This document shows positions 37,056-53,919 of a stretch of 64,000 nt of DNA, one piece after another. The notes beneath the pieces were generated by a model that was given only the letters and a program-made list of their open reading frames with translations, searched no databases and had not been told where the DNA came from. Position numbers and translations under genes: made by a program. Source of the stretch: Argentina anserina (Eukaryota > Streptophyta > Magnoliopsida > Rosales > Rosaceae). Where the stretch lies: the NCBI RefSeq assembly GCF_933775445.1, contig NC_065874.1:8389001-8453000 (forward strand), given 5' to 3'. The first letter of the stretch is position 1. Every line of letters starts with the position of its first letter.

Positions 37056-37577
37056 GATCTCCCAATGCATCCTGCACTTTGTTAGGTACTGATATAGTAC
37101 ATATTTGATTCACAAATGACTCATATGACTTAGACAATTTTTTTGTAGATATAAAATTTGCCACATGATACTTTGCTTTAGCTTGAAGGGTATGTTCATT
37201 TTTTTTTGGCTGACCCCGAGTAGACCTATTTAGCAAGACATATTGTCTACTATGAGCCTCACTAGTATTAGTCTCAATAGAATGACTAACCTCAGATGAG
37301 TGATCTTCTATACCATGAGAGCATTGGTTAGGTGGATAAACAACCAAACAGGAGACATGAGGGCCAGTTGTATTGTCATCTTCTGGGTCCTGAATCTCCG
37401 GAGTGACTACACCGGAATCATTCGGTGGTGCCTGTGTAGCTGACACATTGGTAATCTCAACGGAACCTGTCACCATATGTACTGGCTCACTTGTGTCCCC
37501 TCTCCATGATACAGCTCTTCAAAATATGAATTCTCCCCCTGAAGAGCAGTATCATAAGAGGTAATATAGCTCATGTC

Positions 37578-38400
37578 CTAAAAAAAGGTAACATCCATAG
37601 TGACATAGTACTTTCTGGTAGGTGGATGATAGCATCGGTACCCTTTAGGATGTCCTCCATATCCAAAAAAACACATATTTAAATCTTGGGTATCCAACTT
37701 AGACCTCTGATGTTGTGGAAGATTGACAAAAGCAACACAATCGAAAACACGGGTAGGAAGAGTAAGAAAAGATGGTAATGAAATATGAGATGCAAGTACC
37801 TCATATGTAACTTTTTCCTGAAAGACACGAGATGGAAGATGATTAATGAGGTGTGCGGAAGTTATGACAGCATCACCCAAAAGGTATTTGGGCATATGGG
37901 CAATAAAAAGAATACACTGAGCCATGTCAGTAAATGACGATTTTTGCTTTCAAAAACTCCATTTTGCTCAGGTGTATAAGGACAGCTGTTTAATGAACAA
38001 TTACGTGTGTGTTAAGGAACTTCTGAAAGACATGATTCACATACCCCCACCCATTATATTGTGTTTGGACAGTGGTATAGAAGCCTTGAAAAGTGGGAAA
38101 AACCTCATATTTAGTTTTGATGAGAACAATTCATGAAAGAAGGGTGCAATCATCAATAAATGACACATAATACCGCATCTCTGACACAGTTGACTCTTTG
38201 GAGGGTCCCCAAACATCAGAATTAATTAATTCGAAAGGAAGAATAAGTTTATTAGAAGTACTAGGGGAATAAGTAGATCGATGACTCTTGCCCAAAACAC
38301 ATGTCTCACAACGTAAAAGTGACTCATCCATACTAATAAACGAAGTAGGCATAGATTTTTTCATAACACTAAAAGATGAATGCCCTAAGCGACGATGTCA
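37578..38400 (-). pseudogene. Copia integrase
   Basis: Minus-strand GAG-pre-integrase end (LLRCETCVLGKSHRSTY) and the integrase core start (ELINSDVWGPS, YYVSFIDDCT) at 38131-38364. The later core and C-terminal part (ITSAHLINHLPSRV, FGYGGHPKGYRCYHPPTRKYYVT) are at 37578-37925. Interrupted by stops between the two. Confidence 0.85.
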
Positions 38401-39243
38401 TAACCAAACTTCACTTAATTTGTAAGAAGTGGAGATTAAAGCGATCCGAGACTGTGCCCCGGGTTTCTCCCCCGCATATGTCTGTTCCAGATGAAACAAC
38501 ATGCCCCTTAGATACCCCCAACCAATGAACTCCCCGGTGAGAAGATCCCGGAATATCACATACATAGGAAAAAATGTCACAGAACACTTAGCGTTAATGT
38601 TTAATTGCGGGACAGAGATCAAATGATGAGATAAAGCAGGTACATATAGCACATTGTGGAGCTTTATTGTGGGAGTAATACGAACTGATTCTGTCCCTAA
38701 CACGGGAAATGCCTCACCATTAGCATTAGTAACATAGGGTACTGGTGGAGGAGATAATATGGTAAACAAAATTTGTCATAAGTCATATGATCAAACGCAC
38801 CAGAATCAATAATCCATGTATCAAAACCAACAAAGTTAGAAATATGTAAAGCCATACCAATTTTACCATGACCAGCTATGGATGTGGTAGGTGTTGTTCC
38901 TCCTGCTGTATGATGATCATGTCCAACCACACCATAGATATCTGGTTCTTGGATGAATTGAATAGCTCTTCAAGCTCCTTCTCTTTTTGGTACCAAACAA
39001 TATCCTCCTGATGCTTGATCATACAAGGACGTTTTATATCAATCTCAGCCCAAATATTTTTCAGTTTGGTGAAATATTGCGTCACCGGTTGGCCATCTTG
39101 TTGCATCGCCAAAACGGTGCATATTAACTCATGAACCCGTATAAAATCAGAGTCATTAGTATATAAGTCTTCCAGTGTTTGTCATATTGCTTGCGCAGTG
39201 GTACATGTCTCGACCAGATCAACGATCTCGTCATTCATAGCTT
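38398..39243 (-). pseudogene. Copia gag - protease remnant
   Basis: Gag portion (LVETCTTAQAI, then ELICTVLAMQQDG, QYFTKLKNIWAEID) at about 38940-39243 with an internal stop. Protease active region WIIDSGAFDHMT at about 38785-38825 in another frame. The zinc knuckle is not recognisable. Confidence 0.8.
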
Positions 39244-39430
39244 TCCACAAGACTTACATGACAAGACCATCATCAAAGGAGACGGCAGAGAGCAGCGGAC
39301 GTTGTCAGCGGTAGGCGTCGTCGGACATGACCACCGGAGAACAGAGGAGACGGTAGAGGAGACGGCAGATGAAAGCGGCGAAGGATGAGCGGAAATCCTC
39401 GTCATCGAGCTACGTCCTCGTCGGATTCGG

Positions 39431-39433
<3 letters not shown>

Positions 39434-39464
<31 letters not shown>
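39434..39464. repeat. (GA)n microsatellite
   Basis: Pure GAGA tract of about 31 bp at the ragged right end of the copia remnant. Confidence 0.9.
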
Positions 39465-39465
<1 letters not shown>

Positions 39466-39618
39466 ATCTGCTTCCTCGTCGCTGCTCCAAAGCGCTTTCA
39501 CGGCGAAATCCATGCTTCCGCGGTGGGGGACGTGGCTGCCACGCAGCAAGGCGTCGTCTTCGGCGGCAAGAAGGAGCAGTTCTTCCACGGCCAAAAAACC
39601 TAGAAAAAAACAGAGGCT

Positions 39619-40270
39619 CTGCGATGGCTATAACACCAGTGGAGGGTGCATGAGATGGAGTGGCCGGGCTCTTCATTGTCCTCTGGTTTCATCTGCTAAA
39701 GATTTTGAGACTGAAAATGGTTTCTTAACTTTCTTTAAACCAATCAGTAAGGCTGCTAATGCGACATGGCTGGGTACAAATAATCAAAGTGACAATTGTA
39801 GGGCTACTTGTTGGATGGGCTGTGACTGCCTTGGTTTCGAGTTTTTATTTGATAATGAAACTGGATGTCGATATTGGAGTGTAAAGCATCTCTTTTCTAT
39901 GAGGATATCCAGATAGTTCTGCAGGTGCATATATTATACCAGGACTGGTCCCGACAAAGCTATCTCGCAGAAAATTGGTACGTACGTAAGTCTACTTAAC
40001 TAGCAAAAAGATGTAGCTAAGTATATAGATCGAGTATTGAGATGGATAGCTAATATTTTTACTCGCTGTAGATGTCATGCATAAGTGGATATGTAATTGT
40101 GGCTATTCTCCTGGCACTGGTGCTCTGCAGCATTTGGTACCTAATACGAAGAAGAAAACTTGCAGGTGTGTGATTCCCACTGATTTGTTAGACATTCTTA
40201 TCTTAAGCATGTCTCAGGTCGTTTATCTCTGACAACTCCTTAGTTTGCCTATGAAATCTCCCACTTTTTT
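39619..40270 (+). pseudogene. Tandem duplication, copy 2 (S-RLK exon 1 end and exon 2)
   Basis: Second copy of 34614-35247. It contains the PAN end of exon 1 (to about 39977) without the TAG seen in copy 1, exon 2 (about 40072-40165, with a 15-bp deletion in the membrane span and a normal-looking GTGTGT donor), the start of intron 2, and 61 bp of copia LTR (40210-40270). The LTR fragment is cut by the LINE. Confidence 0.85.
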
Positions 40271-42790
40271 AAGAAAAGGAGGAGAGGGAAGAAAGGTTTT
40301 TGCGGCATTGAAACTGGACCTTAGCAAAGCTTACGACAGGGTTGAATGGTTATTCTTGAAGAGAGTTCTTATCCAATTTGGTTTCAGTATAGTGTGGATT
40401 CAGTGGATTATGTGTTGCATTAGAACTGTGACTTATCAATTTTTGGTGAATGGGGACGTAAGTGGCAGTGTTGTCCCGGGTAGAGGTCTTCGCCAAGGAG
40501 ATAGCATCTCTCCTTATTTATTCCTTCTGTGTGGTGAGGTTCTCTCAAAGCTGATTAGTTGAGCTGAGGAGAATGATGATATTCATGGGGTTTGAATTTG
40601 TACTGGAGTGTCAACGGTGAGTCATCTGTTTTTCGCAGACGATTCTTTAATTTTTTTTCCAGGCAGAGTTTGTGGAATGTCTTGAGTTAAAGAAGATCTT
40701 TAGGGAGTATGAGCAAGTTTCTGGTCAGTGTATCAACTATGACAAAAGATGTATTTTGTTTAGTAAGAATGTGCCAAGGCTTCGGCAAGATTCTATTGCT
40801 TCACTGTTGGGTGTGGCTCGGGTTGATAAGCATGATAAGTATCTAGGTTTGCCAACATAGATCAGTTATTCAAAAACGGAAGCCCTTCATTATCTTGTTG
40901 AAAGAGTGTAGAAACGGGTACAAGGGTGGAGAGGTAAGACCCTTAGTATTGCCGATAAGGAGGTGTTAATAAAAATTGTTGCTCAATCAGTTCCGAGTTA
41001 TGTGATGAGTTGCTTTGAACTCCCTCAAGCCCTTTGTCATGAGATGCAACATTTGATGGCTAATTTTTGGTGGGGAGATGCTTAGAGAACAAAAAGATTC
41101 ATTGGGTTGCATAATATAAATTGTGTGTGCCAAAAGTGGTTGTGGCCTTGGTTTTCATCACATGCATATGTTCAATCTCTCCTTCCTCGCCAAGCAAGGG
41201 TGGCGAATACTTATCTCTCCAGATCCTCTTGTTTCTCATATGTTTAAGGCTCACTATTACCCTAAATCGAGTTTTATGGAAGCTGAAGCTAAGGCGGGTA
41301 TTTCTTTTAGCTGGAGGAGTATTTTATCAGGGATAGAACTGTTAAAGAAGGGTGTCATGTGGTAGGTTGGGAAAGGTGGTCAGATCAAGGTTTGGCAGGA
41401 TCCATGGATTCAGAAAGCTCACTCTTTCTGTCTGATTTCACTTTCGATGGAGGGAACAGATGATTGGCGTGTGGTTGATCTTATAAACCCGGTTGATCAT
41501 GAATGGTTAGTGTCGGTGGTGGATGACCTATTTCTTCCACATGATGTGGAGGCGATCTTGAGCATTTTGATTAGCAATCGTAACCCGGCAGATAGGTTTA
41601 TGTGGCATTATGATAAGAAATAGGTTTTCTCTGTTCGTAGTTGTTACAATGTTGCTCGGGTAGCACCGGGAGGAGAGGACAATTCGGCGGCCTCATCGTC
41701 GAATAGAAACGTGCTTGGGAAATTCTGGAGTTTAGTTTGGCACGCTCATGTTCCTCATAAGGTTAGAAGCTTTATTTGGAGGCTTGTTAAAGGCATTCTT
41801 CCAACCAAAGCTAATCTTTCTTGACGTCATGTTCCTATTGAGGACAAGTCTTGTGTTTTCTGTGAGAGGGGTGTGGTAAATGATTTTCATTTGTTCAGGG
41901 ATTGCAAGAAAGTTGCTCCAATTTGGAGTATTAGTGCAATTCCGGAAGTGAGATACAAGAACTAGGTGAGTATTTTTTTTTTCTTGTTGGTTATGATGGA
42001 GAAACTAACAAAGTCGCAATGTGATACTTGGTTTATTTTATTTGGGCTATTTGGAAGGCTCCGAATGAGCTAGTGTGGCAGAATAGAAGTTTTGATCTTT
42101 GGTTTGTGGTGAACTGGGCTACTCAGTGGCTTGGTGAGTTCCAAAATGTTACTTCTATGGTGAGAAAGAAGGAAAGAATGGAGAAAGTGAGATGGATGAT
42201 GCCATCGAGTGGGAGACTTAAGATTAATGTGGATGGTTCTTTTATCAAAACTACAAGGAATGGAGGTATAGGTGTGGTTGTACGTTATGCTAATGGGATG
42301 TGTGTGGCTACATTAGCTTGTCCTTTTCAACATGTTGGGTCGGCACTACACATGGAAACAAAGGCTTTGCATGCTGGAATTCTTATTGCTATTCAAGAGG
42401 CTTGGAATGATGTTGAAATAGAGTGTGATTGCGCCTTGCTTGATGCGGCGATTGCACGTACAAAAGATGATTTCTCTGATGTGGGTCGATTAGTGGAGGA
42501 TTGTAAGATGTACCTAGGTACTCTAGTCTCTGTCCAATTGAGTCACATTTTTCGTGAAGCAAATAATGTGGCTAACAGGTTAGCACATCTTGCTAGTTTG
42601 ATGTTGATGAGTTTTTGTTAGATGAAAGTCATGTTATTATTCGGAATGTTTTCTATGAGGATTTGTGTCATGCTTATTCTGTAGCCTAGAGTTTAGGCTG
42701 TATGTCCCCTCTGAGGTATTTTTTTAATGTTTCGTTTAATTGAATAATTCGTGTTTGGGGATATCTCCCCCAACCCCCTTTCAAAAAAAT
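40271..42790 (+). mobile_element. 5'-truncated LINE (L1-type)
   Basis: Begins inside RT (ALKLDLSKAYDRVEW), then GRGLRQGDSISPYLF and FFADDSLIFF (about 40635). A zinc-binding RT C-terminal region (41600-41900) and an RNase H domain (42190-42621: INVDGSF, METKALHAG, ECDCALLDA, FREANNVANRLAHLA) follow. It ends with CCCCCTTTCAAAAAAA near 42790. The 5' truncation within RT is the usual outcome of target-primed insertion. Stops near 40560, 40860, 41080, 41365 and 41625 kill RT, but the RNase H part is still open for about 195 codons. Confidence 0.88.
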
Positions 42791-42839
42791 AACTTCTTTT
42801 GCGAATTGAAATGATAGTATCTGCATCGATCTTAATAGG

Positions 42840-43542
42840 TGAGAACCAAAGAAGGATCCAGGATATGCTGAACATGACGAATGCTAATAGACCTACTGAT
42901 GCTTATGGAGTTCAAAATGATGGAAAGCCGGGACATGATTTAAGCGTATTTAAGTATGCGTCTATCATAGCTGCCACTTGCAATCTCTCTGATAAAAATA
43001 AGCTAGGAGAAGGGGTTTTGGACCTGTTTATAAGGTAAGGCATTTAATACTACCGGTTGAATCTTATGTTTTTCACATGGACCACTGAGAATACACGGAT
43101 GTTGCAAGATGAGATGTATTTATTCAGGGGAAATTGGTGACCGGACAAGAAGTAGCAGTGAAAAGGCTTTCAGACCGTTCAGGGCAGGGAATTTCGGAGT
43201 TTAAGAATGAGTTAATACTTATATATTAACTCCAGCATACAAACCTTGTTCAGCTCTTTGGATTTTGTATTCATAGTGAAGAGAGGATTTTAGTGTACGA
43301 GTACTCGCCAAACAAAAACTTGGACTACTTTTTATTTGGTTGTTACCACAATCTATCTACCTGTTTACTTCCATATTTGTAATAGAAATGCATACATGTA
43401 TTTGTTATCTGATTTAATCCAAATATAACAATTGGACAGATTCGGCCAGATGCCAGCATTAGATTGGAACAGGCATTTCAGCATAATTGAAGGAATTGAT
43501 CAAGGTTTGCTTTACCTGCACAAATATTCCAGAACGAGAGTG
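42840..43542 (+). pseudogene. S-RLK 3' part (gene C+, exons 3-5)
   Basis: Resumes intron 2 at about 42791 and exon 3 at about 42840 (ENQRRIQDMLN). There is a 1-bp loss in the glycine loop (GAGAAGGGGTTTTGG, one G short). Exon 4 (about 43129-43339) has TAA where relatives have GAA in LILIYEL. Exon 5 (from about 43441) breaks off at 43541 within LHKYSRTRV. From there the sequence matches the 3' flank of gene A (15809 onward). Exons 6-7 are absent. Confidence 0.9.
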
Positions 43543-43678
43543 ATATGTAACTTGCAACAAAGCCCGTGAGTGATATATATGTGCATACATGTAAGTTTTG
43601 GGAATGATCGCAGCACTTTCAACACTTTCATACTTCAGTTAAGATAGAACTCATACAATGTATTGTGTCTATTGGGCT

Positions 43679-46947
<3,269 letters not shown>

Positions 46948-49900
46948 AAATGCCTTAGAAAATCAAAGTTTATAGTGCAATACCTATTATAAAGATGAAA
47001 CCTATCTTCAACTCTCATGACGTGACAAAAAAAGAAAAATAAATTTTATTCAAACAATAAGAAATTTAAAAAAAAAATAGGACTAACAATATAGGGGACA
47101 GAGTGTATTCTTAGAAGACTTTGGCTCAACTAAATATTAGCTATGAGATATTCCTGGAAAATGCAATAGATGACTCACTCTATGATGCCATGGAATAAAA
47201 GAGAAGTTCATGATGAGGAACATTATATAATACATACTCTATTCCTGAAACCTGGTACTGATGATCTATAGTTGTTATTAGGGGATTTTATAATACAACT
47301 TTTCTTGATAACAGTCTGGCATTCAAGTTTTCAACTCTTGGTGCAATAAACAATAGGATGATGTCATTGCTTATGAAAGATTGGATAGGATCATACCTTC
47401 ATTTGCGGGTAATAATTCTCAACATATTGTTTATGCACATTGCACACTGAACATAACTATTATTCTCAACATTTCAGTTATGAATTTCTGTTGTGCTCAA
47501 CGTAACTTTACTGGTGTGCCTTATCTACTTGGCACAATAGCATCAAGATGATACCATTAAATACCAGCATTGACCTGGATAGAACTCCCTTGGGCAGGAA
47601 ATTGCTATTGTTTAAACTTCTGGGGAGGCTTAAGTTAACTCTATCAAGGACGGCAACAACAACTGCTATATCTTAGTCAGCTCCTCCATGTTACAACATG
47701 GAAAATGACAAAGTCAACCGGTAGTAACAAATAACACAGGTTCAGCAGTATTATATAGTACAGGCAGGCCTCAGGTCTCCAGCCTGTGGCCTTTATGCTC
47801 ACCCACCAAGACTAGTATTGTTGGGGCGCAACGCAGGATATGGGTTTGCATTTGCAATTTCTAAAACTTAATGGAAGGCATTCTATAACTCCTCATTCTT
47901 GGTAGTTTTAGGGCCACAACTTAGCTGCATCACCCCCAGGTCAAATAGTTAATACTTAATAGCATATAACATGATGTGATAGACATGACAATTTATGCAT
48001 CTACAATATGTATCCTGCTCAATATGCTCAAAGTTATGTAAAAATTTATAAATGGCATTGCAAAGATCAGTAAAGATGCAGTTCCAAAAGTTCCCAAAAG
48101 GATACAAATGCAGTTGAAAAATTCTCATATGCAATGACAAGAGAAAAATACAAAATATCAGTTCTAAGAAAATCAGTGATGATGATGAATGATAAGAATA
48201 AATAATTTTTTATTTGGCCGGCAGATATTAAAATGTTGCAAAATCATATATATCCAAGTAGCATACAATATAAGAAAATATATTGAGCTGATGAACTCAG
48301 ATATATTTAGTCTGCACCATTGATCTTCCTAGCTCCCAATATTTATGTCAAGATGATATTCATCATATATTAGTAACATGACACTTGATTTCGAAGAAAA
48401 ACTTTCTGGGAGGCTCTGGCCCTGTTTAGAACAGAGTTAATAAATTTTCATCTTGTTGCAGTATAAGATAACTGTGCGGTCCAAACAAACAGGCTATTCC
48501 TTAATTATGTTTCTTCAACAGAAAGAAGTCATCATGTCAAATTTGGTGCTGATAATTGAGTAAGTTGAGTTTGATTTTGACAGATCAAATCATCGAAAAG
48601 ACCTCTTGTTCCTGACATCGGATCTCTAAATAAGAATATTTCTGGAGAAACAAAAAAAATTACTCAGCAGGGCTAGGAGGAGTATTTACACCCCTGGTTT
48701 AGACGCTAAAATTAGAGTTTAAATAATAAACCCCAGAACATTCTTCTACAAAGAAATATTGTACTTTCAAGATTCAGTCTTGACTTGCAAGATTTTACAC
48801 TGAATATAATAAAACTACTAAAACTATTTCTCTTATTATGGCAAGAGATATTACGAGTAATATTATAGCAGGACAGATTGAGAAATTTTGCTTCAGAACA
48901 TTCAATAAATAAATTTTTCACTTCCTGAACTTATGAGCTAGGAAATCATTCATTTTTGGAATTGTATATGGATGTGAGTATCATAAGATAGTAGCCAAGA
49001 AGGTCATTGTGCTCTAAGGTGATTTAAGAGTGAAGTTGAAGTCTTGCAAATGCCTCCAATAAACTCTCTTCGGTCAACAAGAGAAGCCAACGGAGGGTGA
49101 ACTCAATAAGACAGATGATCAAGAACTATATAGTTATCTACCCATACTCATGGTAAAAGGGTAATGGTATGCCTATATACTCTTGTACAGTTGTACAGTT
49201 CAATGAGAAGAACTAGAGCTAAAGTTGAGGAAGCCTCCAGGAAGTTCATGACAAAACGGTGTTCAGATTCAATAACAAGTTATAGAAGTTCATTGCGAAA
49301 GAGGAAGCATACCTTTTACTCGAAAGCAGTAAAGTTTTAAAGTGACGAAGAAAGTTTATATCTGTGACTAGGTCCCTTTCAGTTTCAACTACTGGCTGAT
49401 CTTCACAGCATTGTCGGGATTCCATCTTGTGATTTGCACTCTTCCACCGTAAATCTCATCAGCATGGTGGCCAGTTTGCACTATGACCATTTCAGTTGAT
49501 ATCAAGAACTAACAAAGGCTTCATAGCACCCCCACGGCTCCACCAAGTAGTGTAGTGTATGTCAGATTACACCCCCTTATTCACTTATTCACATCACCAT
49601 CCTCCTTGAATGTCACAATCATCTTGTATTCAGAATGATCCACAGCTGGAAGTTGACACAGGCAACCAAGTCCACACTATAAGTAGTTCTGTCATCACGA
49701 TTGACTTTTCACACAAAACAATAGCAAAATTAAAAGCCCTCCTTTACTGCTTATCAATTTTCATTGTAAATTTGTAATAACGGTTCCCAAAAAAAAACAC
49801 ATCTATTCATCTCATTAGTTGATCTGCTGCACACCCCTTAAGAACCCAAACGGCTTACCAATGCCGGAAGCTTCAATACTGTCTAAACATGAGGTCCAAA

Positions 49901-51051
49901 CCCCTTTACAAACTGCAAGAACATCAAAATGCTAAAACATTTCAGACCCATAACTTCCTTCTTCTTTACTTTCTAAGAGTACAGAAACCTCAAACAGATG
50001 ATATTGATCCAAATTTCAAACAGCTAGCAACTCCTTTTTTCATGATCAAATCAATAACAGCTAATACACAAAGTTAACCAAATATATAACAGAGGAAACT
50101 GCATATCAAGATTTCTCATGTCTCAATCTTCTGAACTTAGCATTTACTATCAATTGTGAACAAAGATGCATCAAAATTCGGAACTTCAGGCTGAAACTGT
50201 ACAAAGGTTTGAACTAATTTGTTAGATACTTAGATTAGTTTTCTATTGGGTACTACATTTGATATTGCCAAGCAGAACAGAACAAAAGCTGATACCTGGT
50301 CGGGTTGGGATAGGATGCGGGCGACTCCAGCGAGGGAAGCATACGCGGTGGGACTGTCCGGCGACTCGCAGCTTTCACCGTCTCTGTTGACTCTGCGAGC
50401 ATTTGTACTATTTTACTTGCGTGTAAAAGTTAAATAAAAATAACTGTCAAACCTTACCGTCATATTCTTTCGTTGATACGCAGGCCCATGTACGGGGATA
50501 ATATTGTCATTGTAGAAGTCTTCGAGGTAGTCACAGTCTGCATGAACTTTTCTACCAAAGACTCGGTACTTTTCTCTGGAAAAATCTGTTATCATGATTT
50601 TCTGAACCATGGTCGTAAGGATCTGGGTTTCAATGATCGGATTATGGGGTTTTAGAAGACTCAGAAAAGAAAGATCGAAATAGAATTTTAATAGCATTAG
50701 AATTAGAGAGAGAAAAAAAATTGATACTCTCTGATCCTTCTCTATTCAACTTCTGGGAAGTTTTCTTTAGATGATATGGAATTTGAAATCAGTAAGTTTT
50801 CCTTCAACTTTCCCTCATGTAGTGTTAGTCAAAACCAACACTTGACTCAAAATAGTGGGGTTAGTGCTGCCACGCCAGAATATTGGCTGAAAATGAACCT
50901 TCGCCTAGTGAAGGGAAAAAATTTCCCAATTATAGGGACTCAATTATAGCAAACCTCCATTAGATACATTCACTGAACAACGTACTGCACGTTACACGAC
51001 GTACGTACGTAAGTACTAAGTACGTAACCTTAATTACTTGTCAGGTCATTC
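46948..51051. promoter_or_regulatory. Intergenic region between divergent S-RLK starts (D unit)
   Basis: 4.1 kb of spacer collinear with the C-unit spacer (30698-33758). From 48486 to about 50560 it also matches the B-unit spacer (16416-18490). It should contain the promoters of D- and D+. No additional gene was recognised; small open frames shared between copies have no domain. Confidence 0.6.
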
Positions 51052-53919
51052 ATGTTTAACAGTTGTCCGATGATGATCAGATTATTCTGCTTGCTAGTCA
51101 TCAGTTTCTCAGGCTTATGGATCACTACTAGTACTCATGGTGCAGCAGCAGGGTCTGTTGGGGACACGCTTAAGCTAGGGGAGGCTCTCAATTCCTCAAG
51201 CTTTTTGGTCTCTGCTTCCGGGCAGTTCACGTTGAGCTTCAACTCCGGCTACCTCACTGTGAGGTCCATGGACGGCTATACGGTTTGGGTTGCCAACCTA
51301 CAGGCACCAATTCCAGACCCCTCGTCGGCGCTTCTCACGTTGGACCGCCTGAAAATTACTACGGATATAGGCGAAAGTACTACCGTCATCAGCTTTGACT
51401 CATATGAATCATATACATCCCTTCTTGATTATAATACCACTGCTGTGGCTACCCTTTGGGATTCCGGCAATTAGTCATACAAGAGGTGGATCGGAATCTT
51501 TCAAACTCTCCCAAACAAATGAGGAGGGTGTGGTGGCAAAGCTTTGATAATCTTACTGCGGCTCTTATACCGGAGATGAAATTTCATAATGAGATTATCT
51601 TTTGGCGGGAGAACCAGAATAGCCCGCGGTCAGGGTCTTTCGTTCTTGGTTGGGATGACGGAAAACAACATCCGGAAGTTAAGAAAGACGGTGATCTATG
51701 GTGGGCCAGCGGAAAATTCATGAATGGGAGGTTTGAATTTATTAATATTACTGATGAATCCAAGGTTATTTATAATTTTACCGTGGTTTCGAATGAGAAT
51801 GGAAGATACTTCAGTTACAATTACACTGCCGTTAACGTTGGTGATCAAAATGTTAGATCAGTTTGGGTGCTAGACACAGATGGGGAGCTTTCTGATGTTA
51901 GTTACGATGTTTCTATTGTTCGAGCAGGTGACTGTGATGGCTATAACACCTATGGAGGGTGCCATAGACGAGCAGCTTCTAACTGTCCTCTAGTGTCACC
52001 GGTTAATGATTTTCAGCTGATAAAGAATGCTTTCTTTAAACCAATCAGTGTGGATATGTCTATCAATGCAACATGGCTTGATACAAATCCAAGTCGCGAC
52101 GAGAGTGTTCATTGTAAGGCTACTTGTTGGATGGACTGTGACTGACTGGGTTTCGACTTTCAATTTGGTAATGAGACTGGATGCCTTGAAGGTCCAAATG
52201 GTTTCAACTTATACCAGGAGTGATCACTGCAAAGCTATCTCCAAAAAAGAAAGGCAAGTCTAACTTAACTATTATACTAATGCATAATAATGTTAAATAT
52301 ATCAATAGCTAACAGTTACTCTATATATGTAGATTTACATTCATTGTATAAGTGGACTAGTATTGCAATTATAATTGCTGATGATCTTCTGCATCTGCTA
52401 CTTAATACGGAGAAGAAAACTTGCAGGTACAAGTTTTTTAGATTGTTATGTATATGCATGTTATAAAGAACTTCACGTTTTGACATTGCTTCAGTTGCAA
52501 TGATAAATTATATATATGCTTAAATCTTAATAGGTGACAACCAAAGAAATTAATATCCGGGATATGCATGATCTAAGCGTATTTAGTTATGCATCTATTA
52601 TAGCTGCCACTTGCAATTTCTCTGCTGAAAACAAGCTAGGAGAAGGCGGTTTTGGACCTGTTTATAAGGTCAGGCTTTGAACAATACCAGTGACTCCTGT
52701 ATTAATATTTGAAAAACTATATAGTGTTACAGTATTACTTCTATCTTTTTCTTTTGGATTACTGCGTAATAATTGGCTGACATTTACGGTGTGAAGAGGC
52801 TTTCAAAACGTTCATGGCAGGGAATATCAGAGTTTAGGAATGAGTTGATACTTATATATGAACTCCAGCATAAAAACCTTGTTCAGCTCTTTGGATTTTG
52901 CATTCATGGTGAAGAGAGGATGTTGATATACGAGTGCCTACCAAAACAAAAGCTTGGACTACTTTTTATTTGGTTGTTAAGTAGACATGTATACATCCAT
53001 CTATTTCTTATCTGATTTATTGACAGATTCAACCAGATGCAAGCAACTTGATTGGAACAAACGTTTCAGCATAATTGAAGGAATTGCTCAGGGTTTGCTT
53101 TACTTGCACAAATATTCCAGGACGAGAATAATTCATAGAGATTTGAAAGCAAGTAATGTTCTGCTGGATGAAAGTATGAAACCCAAAATCGGATGGCAAG
53201 GATTTTCTCGTGTGACGAACAAGTAGCAAATACCATGAAGATTGTTGGGACACGGTTAGCTGACATGTATTTCTGATATTTTACATTGATTGTTAAGCAT
53301 TCATCTCTGAATGTAGTTATACTAACATATATTTCTTCTTCAACTTGTGCAGTGGTAACATGTCCCCTGAGTATGTTATGTGGGGGGGGGGGGGGGGGGG
53401 GGAACTTTTCCATAAAGTCGGATGTGTATAGTTTTGGAGTGTTGATGCTTGAAAACCTGAGTGGAAGGAAAAACAACAGCTTCTACAATGATGATCACGC
53501 CCTCAATATAGTTGGATATGTATGTCAAACAAGTCTGCGTTCTTCTTTTAGGAGTAGGCAGCGGGTTCAGTGAATCTCAAATTCTAAACGAATGTGTTCT
53601 TTTTCAGGCATGGGCATTATGGAAAGAAGGTGCAGGACTAGGACTAATGGATCCGACCATTGGTGATTCATGTGATGAAGAACAATATTTGAGGTGCATC
53701 CTTGTCGGTCTGCTCTGCGTGGAGGAGAATGCAGCCAGTCGACCCACGATGTTAGATGTGATATCTATGCTGACTAATGAAAGCATGTCACTGCCGATAC
53801 CTTTAAAACCAGCATTTTGTACAGAAAGAAGTGTGATCACAGCTGTTGCAGGAGAAAAGAGACCAGAAATGGTTGCATCTGTGAATGGTATTTCCAATTC
53901 TGATTTCAATGGCCGTTAA
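51052..53919 (+). pseudogene. Decayed S-RLK (gene D+)
   Basis: Exon 1 from 51052 has a signal peptide and lectin domain, then a 1-bp loss near 51470 (DSGN followed by a stop). It resumes in another frame (WWQSFDNLTAALIPEMK) and meets TGA in the PAN region near 52142. Exon 2 (52333-52426) is 11 bp short. Exon 3 (about 52535-52668) has lost its middle. Exon 4 (about 52780) lacks its start. Exon 5 (about 53028-53255) lost the DFG region (MKPKIGWQG). Exon 6 contains a run of 21 G (53382-53402) in place of the GGGGGGAA of relatives. Exon 7 (53608-53919) is open. Clearly non-functional. Confidence 0.93.
53382..53402 (+). repeat. Poly-G tract (21 bp) inside kinase exon 6
   Basis: Expanded G run at a place where relatives have six or seven G (ATGGGGGGGAAT). 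Confidence 0.85.

Larger units (their letters stand above)
35189..39618 (-). mobile_element. Ty1/copia element remnant in S-RLK intron 2
   Basis: Minus orientation. The 3' LTR (35189-35395) is TGTCTCAGG...ACACTAACA, followed by a polypurine tract (35396-35407, CTCCCCCTTAAG on plus). Then come, moving right, RNase H, RT, integrase, protease and part of gag, which is the copia order. The complete 5' LTR and primer-binding site are absent. The right edge near 39250-39618 ends in a (GA)n tract and unassigned DNA before the duplicated S-RLK segment. Coding parts are full of stops and frameshifts. Confidence 0.82.

Noticed and set aside
42028..42621. Stand-alone RNase H-like host gene
   Set aside because: It is collinear with the C-terminal RNase H of the LINE and is followed by its A-rich tail.
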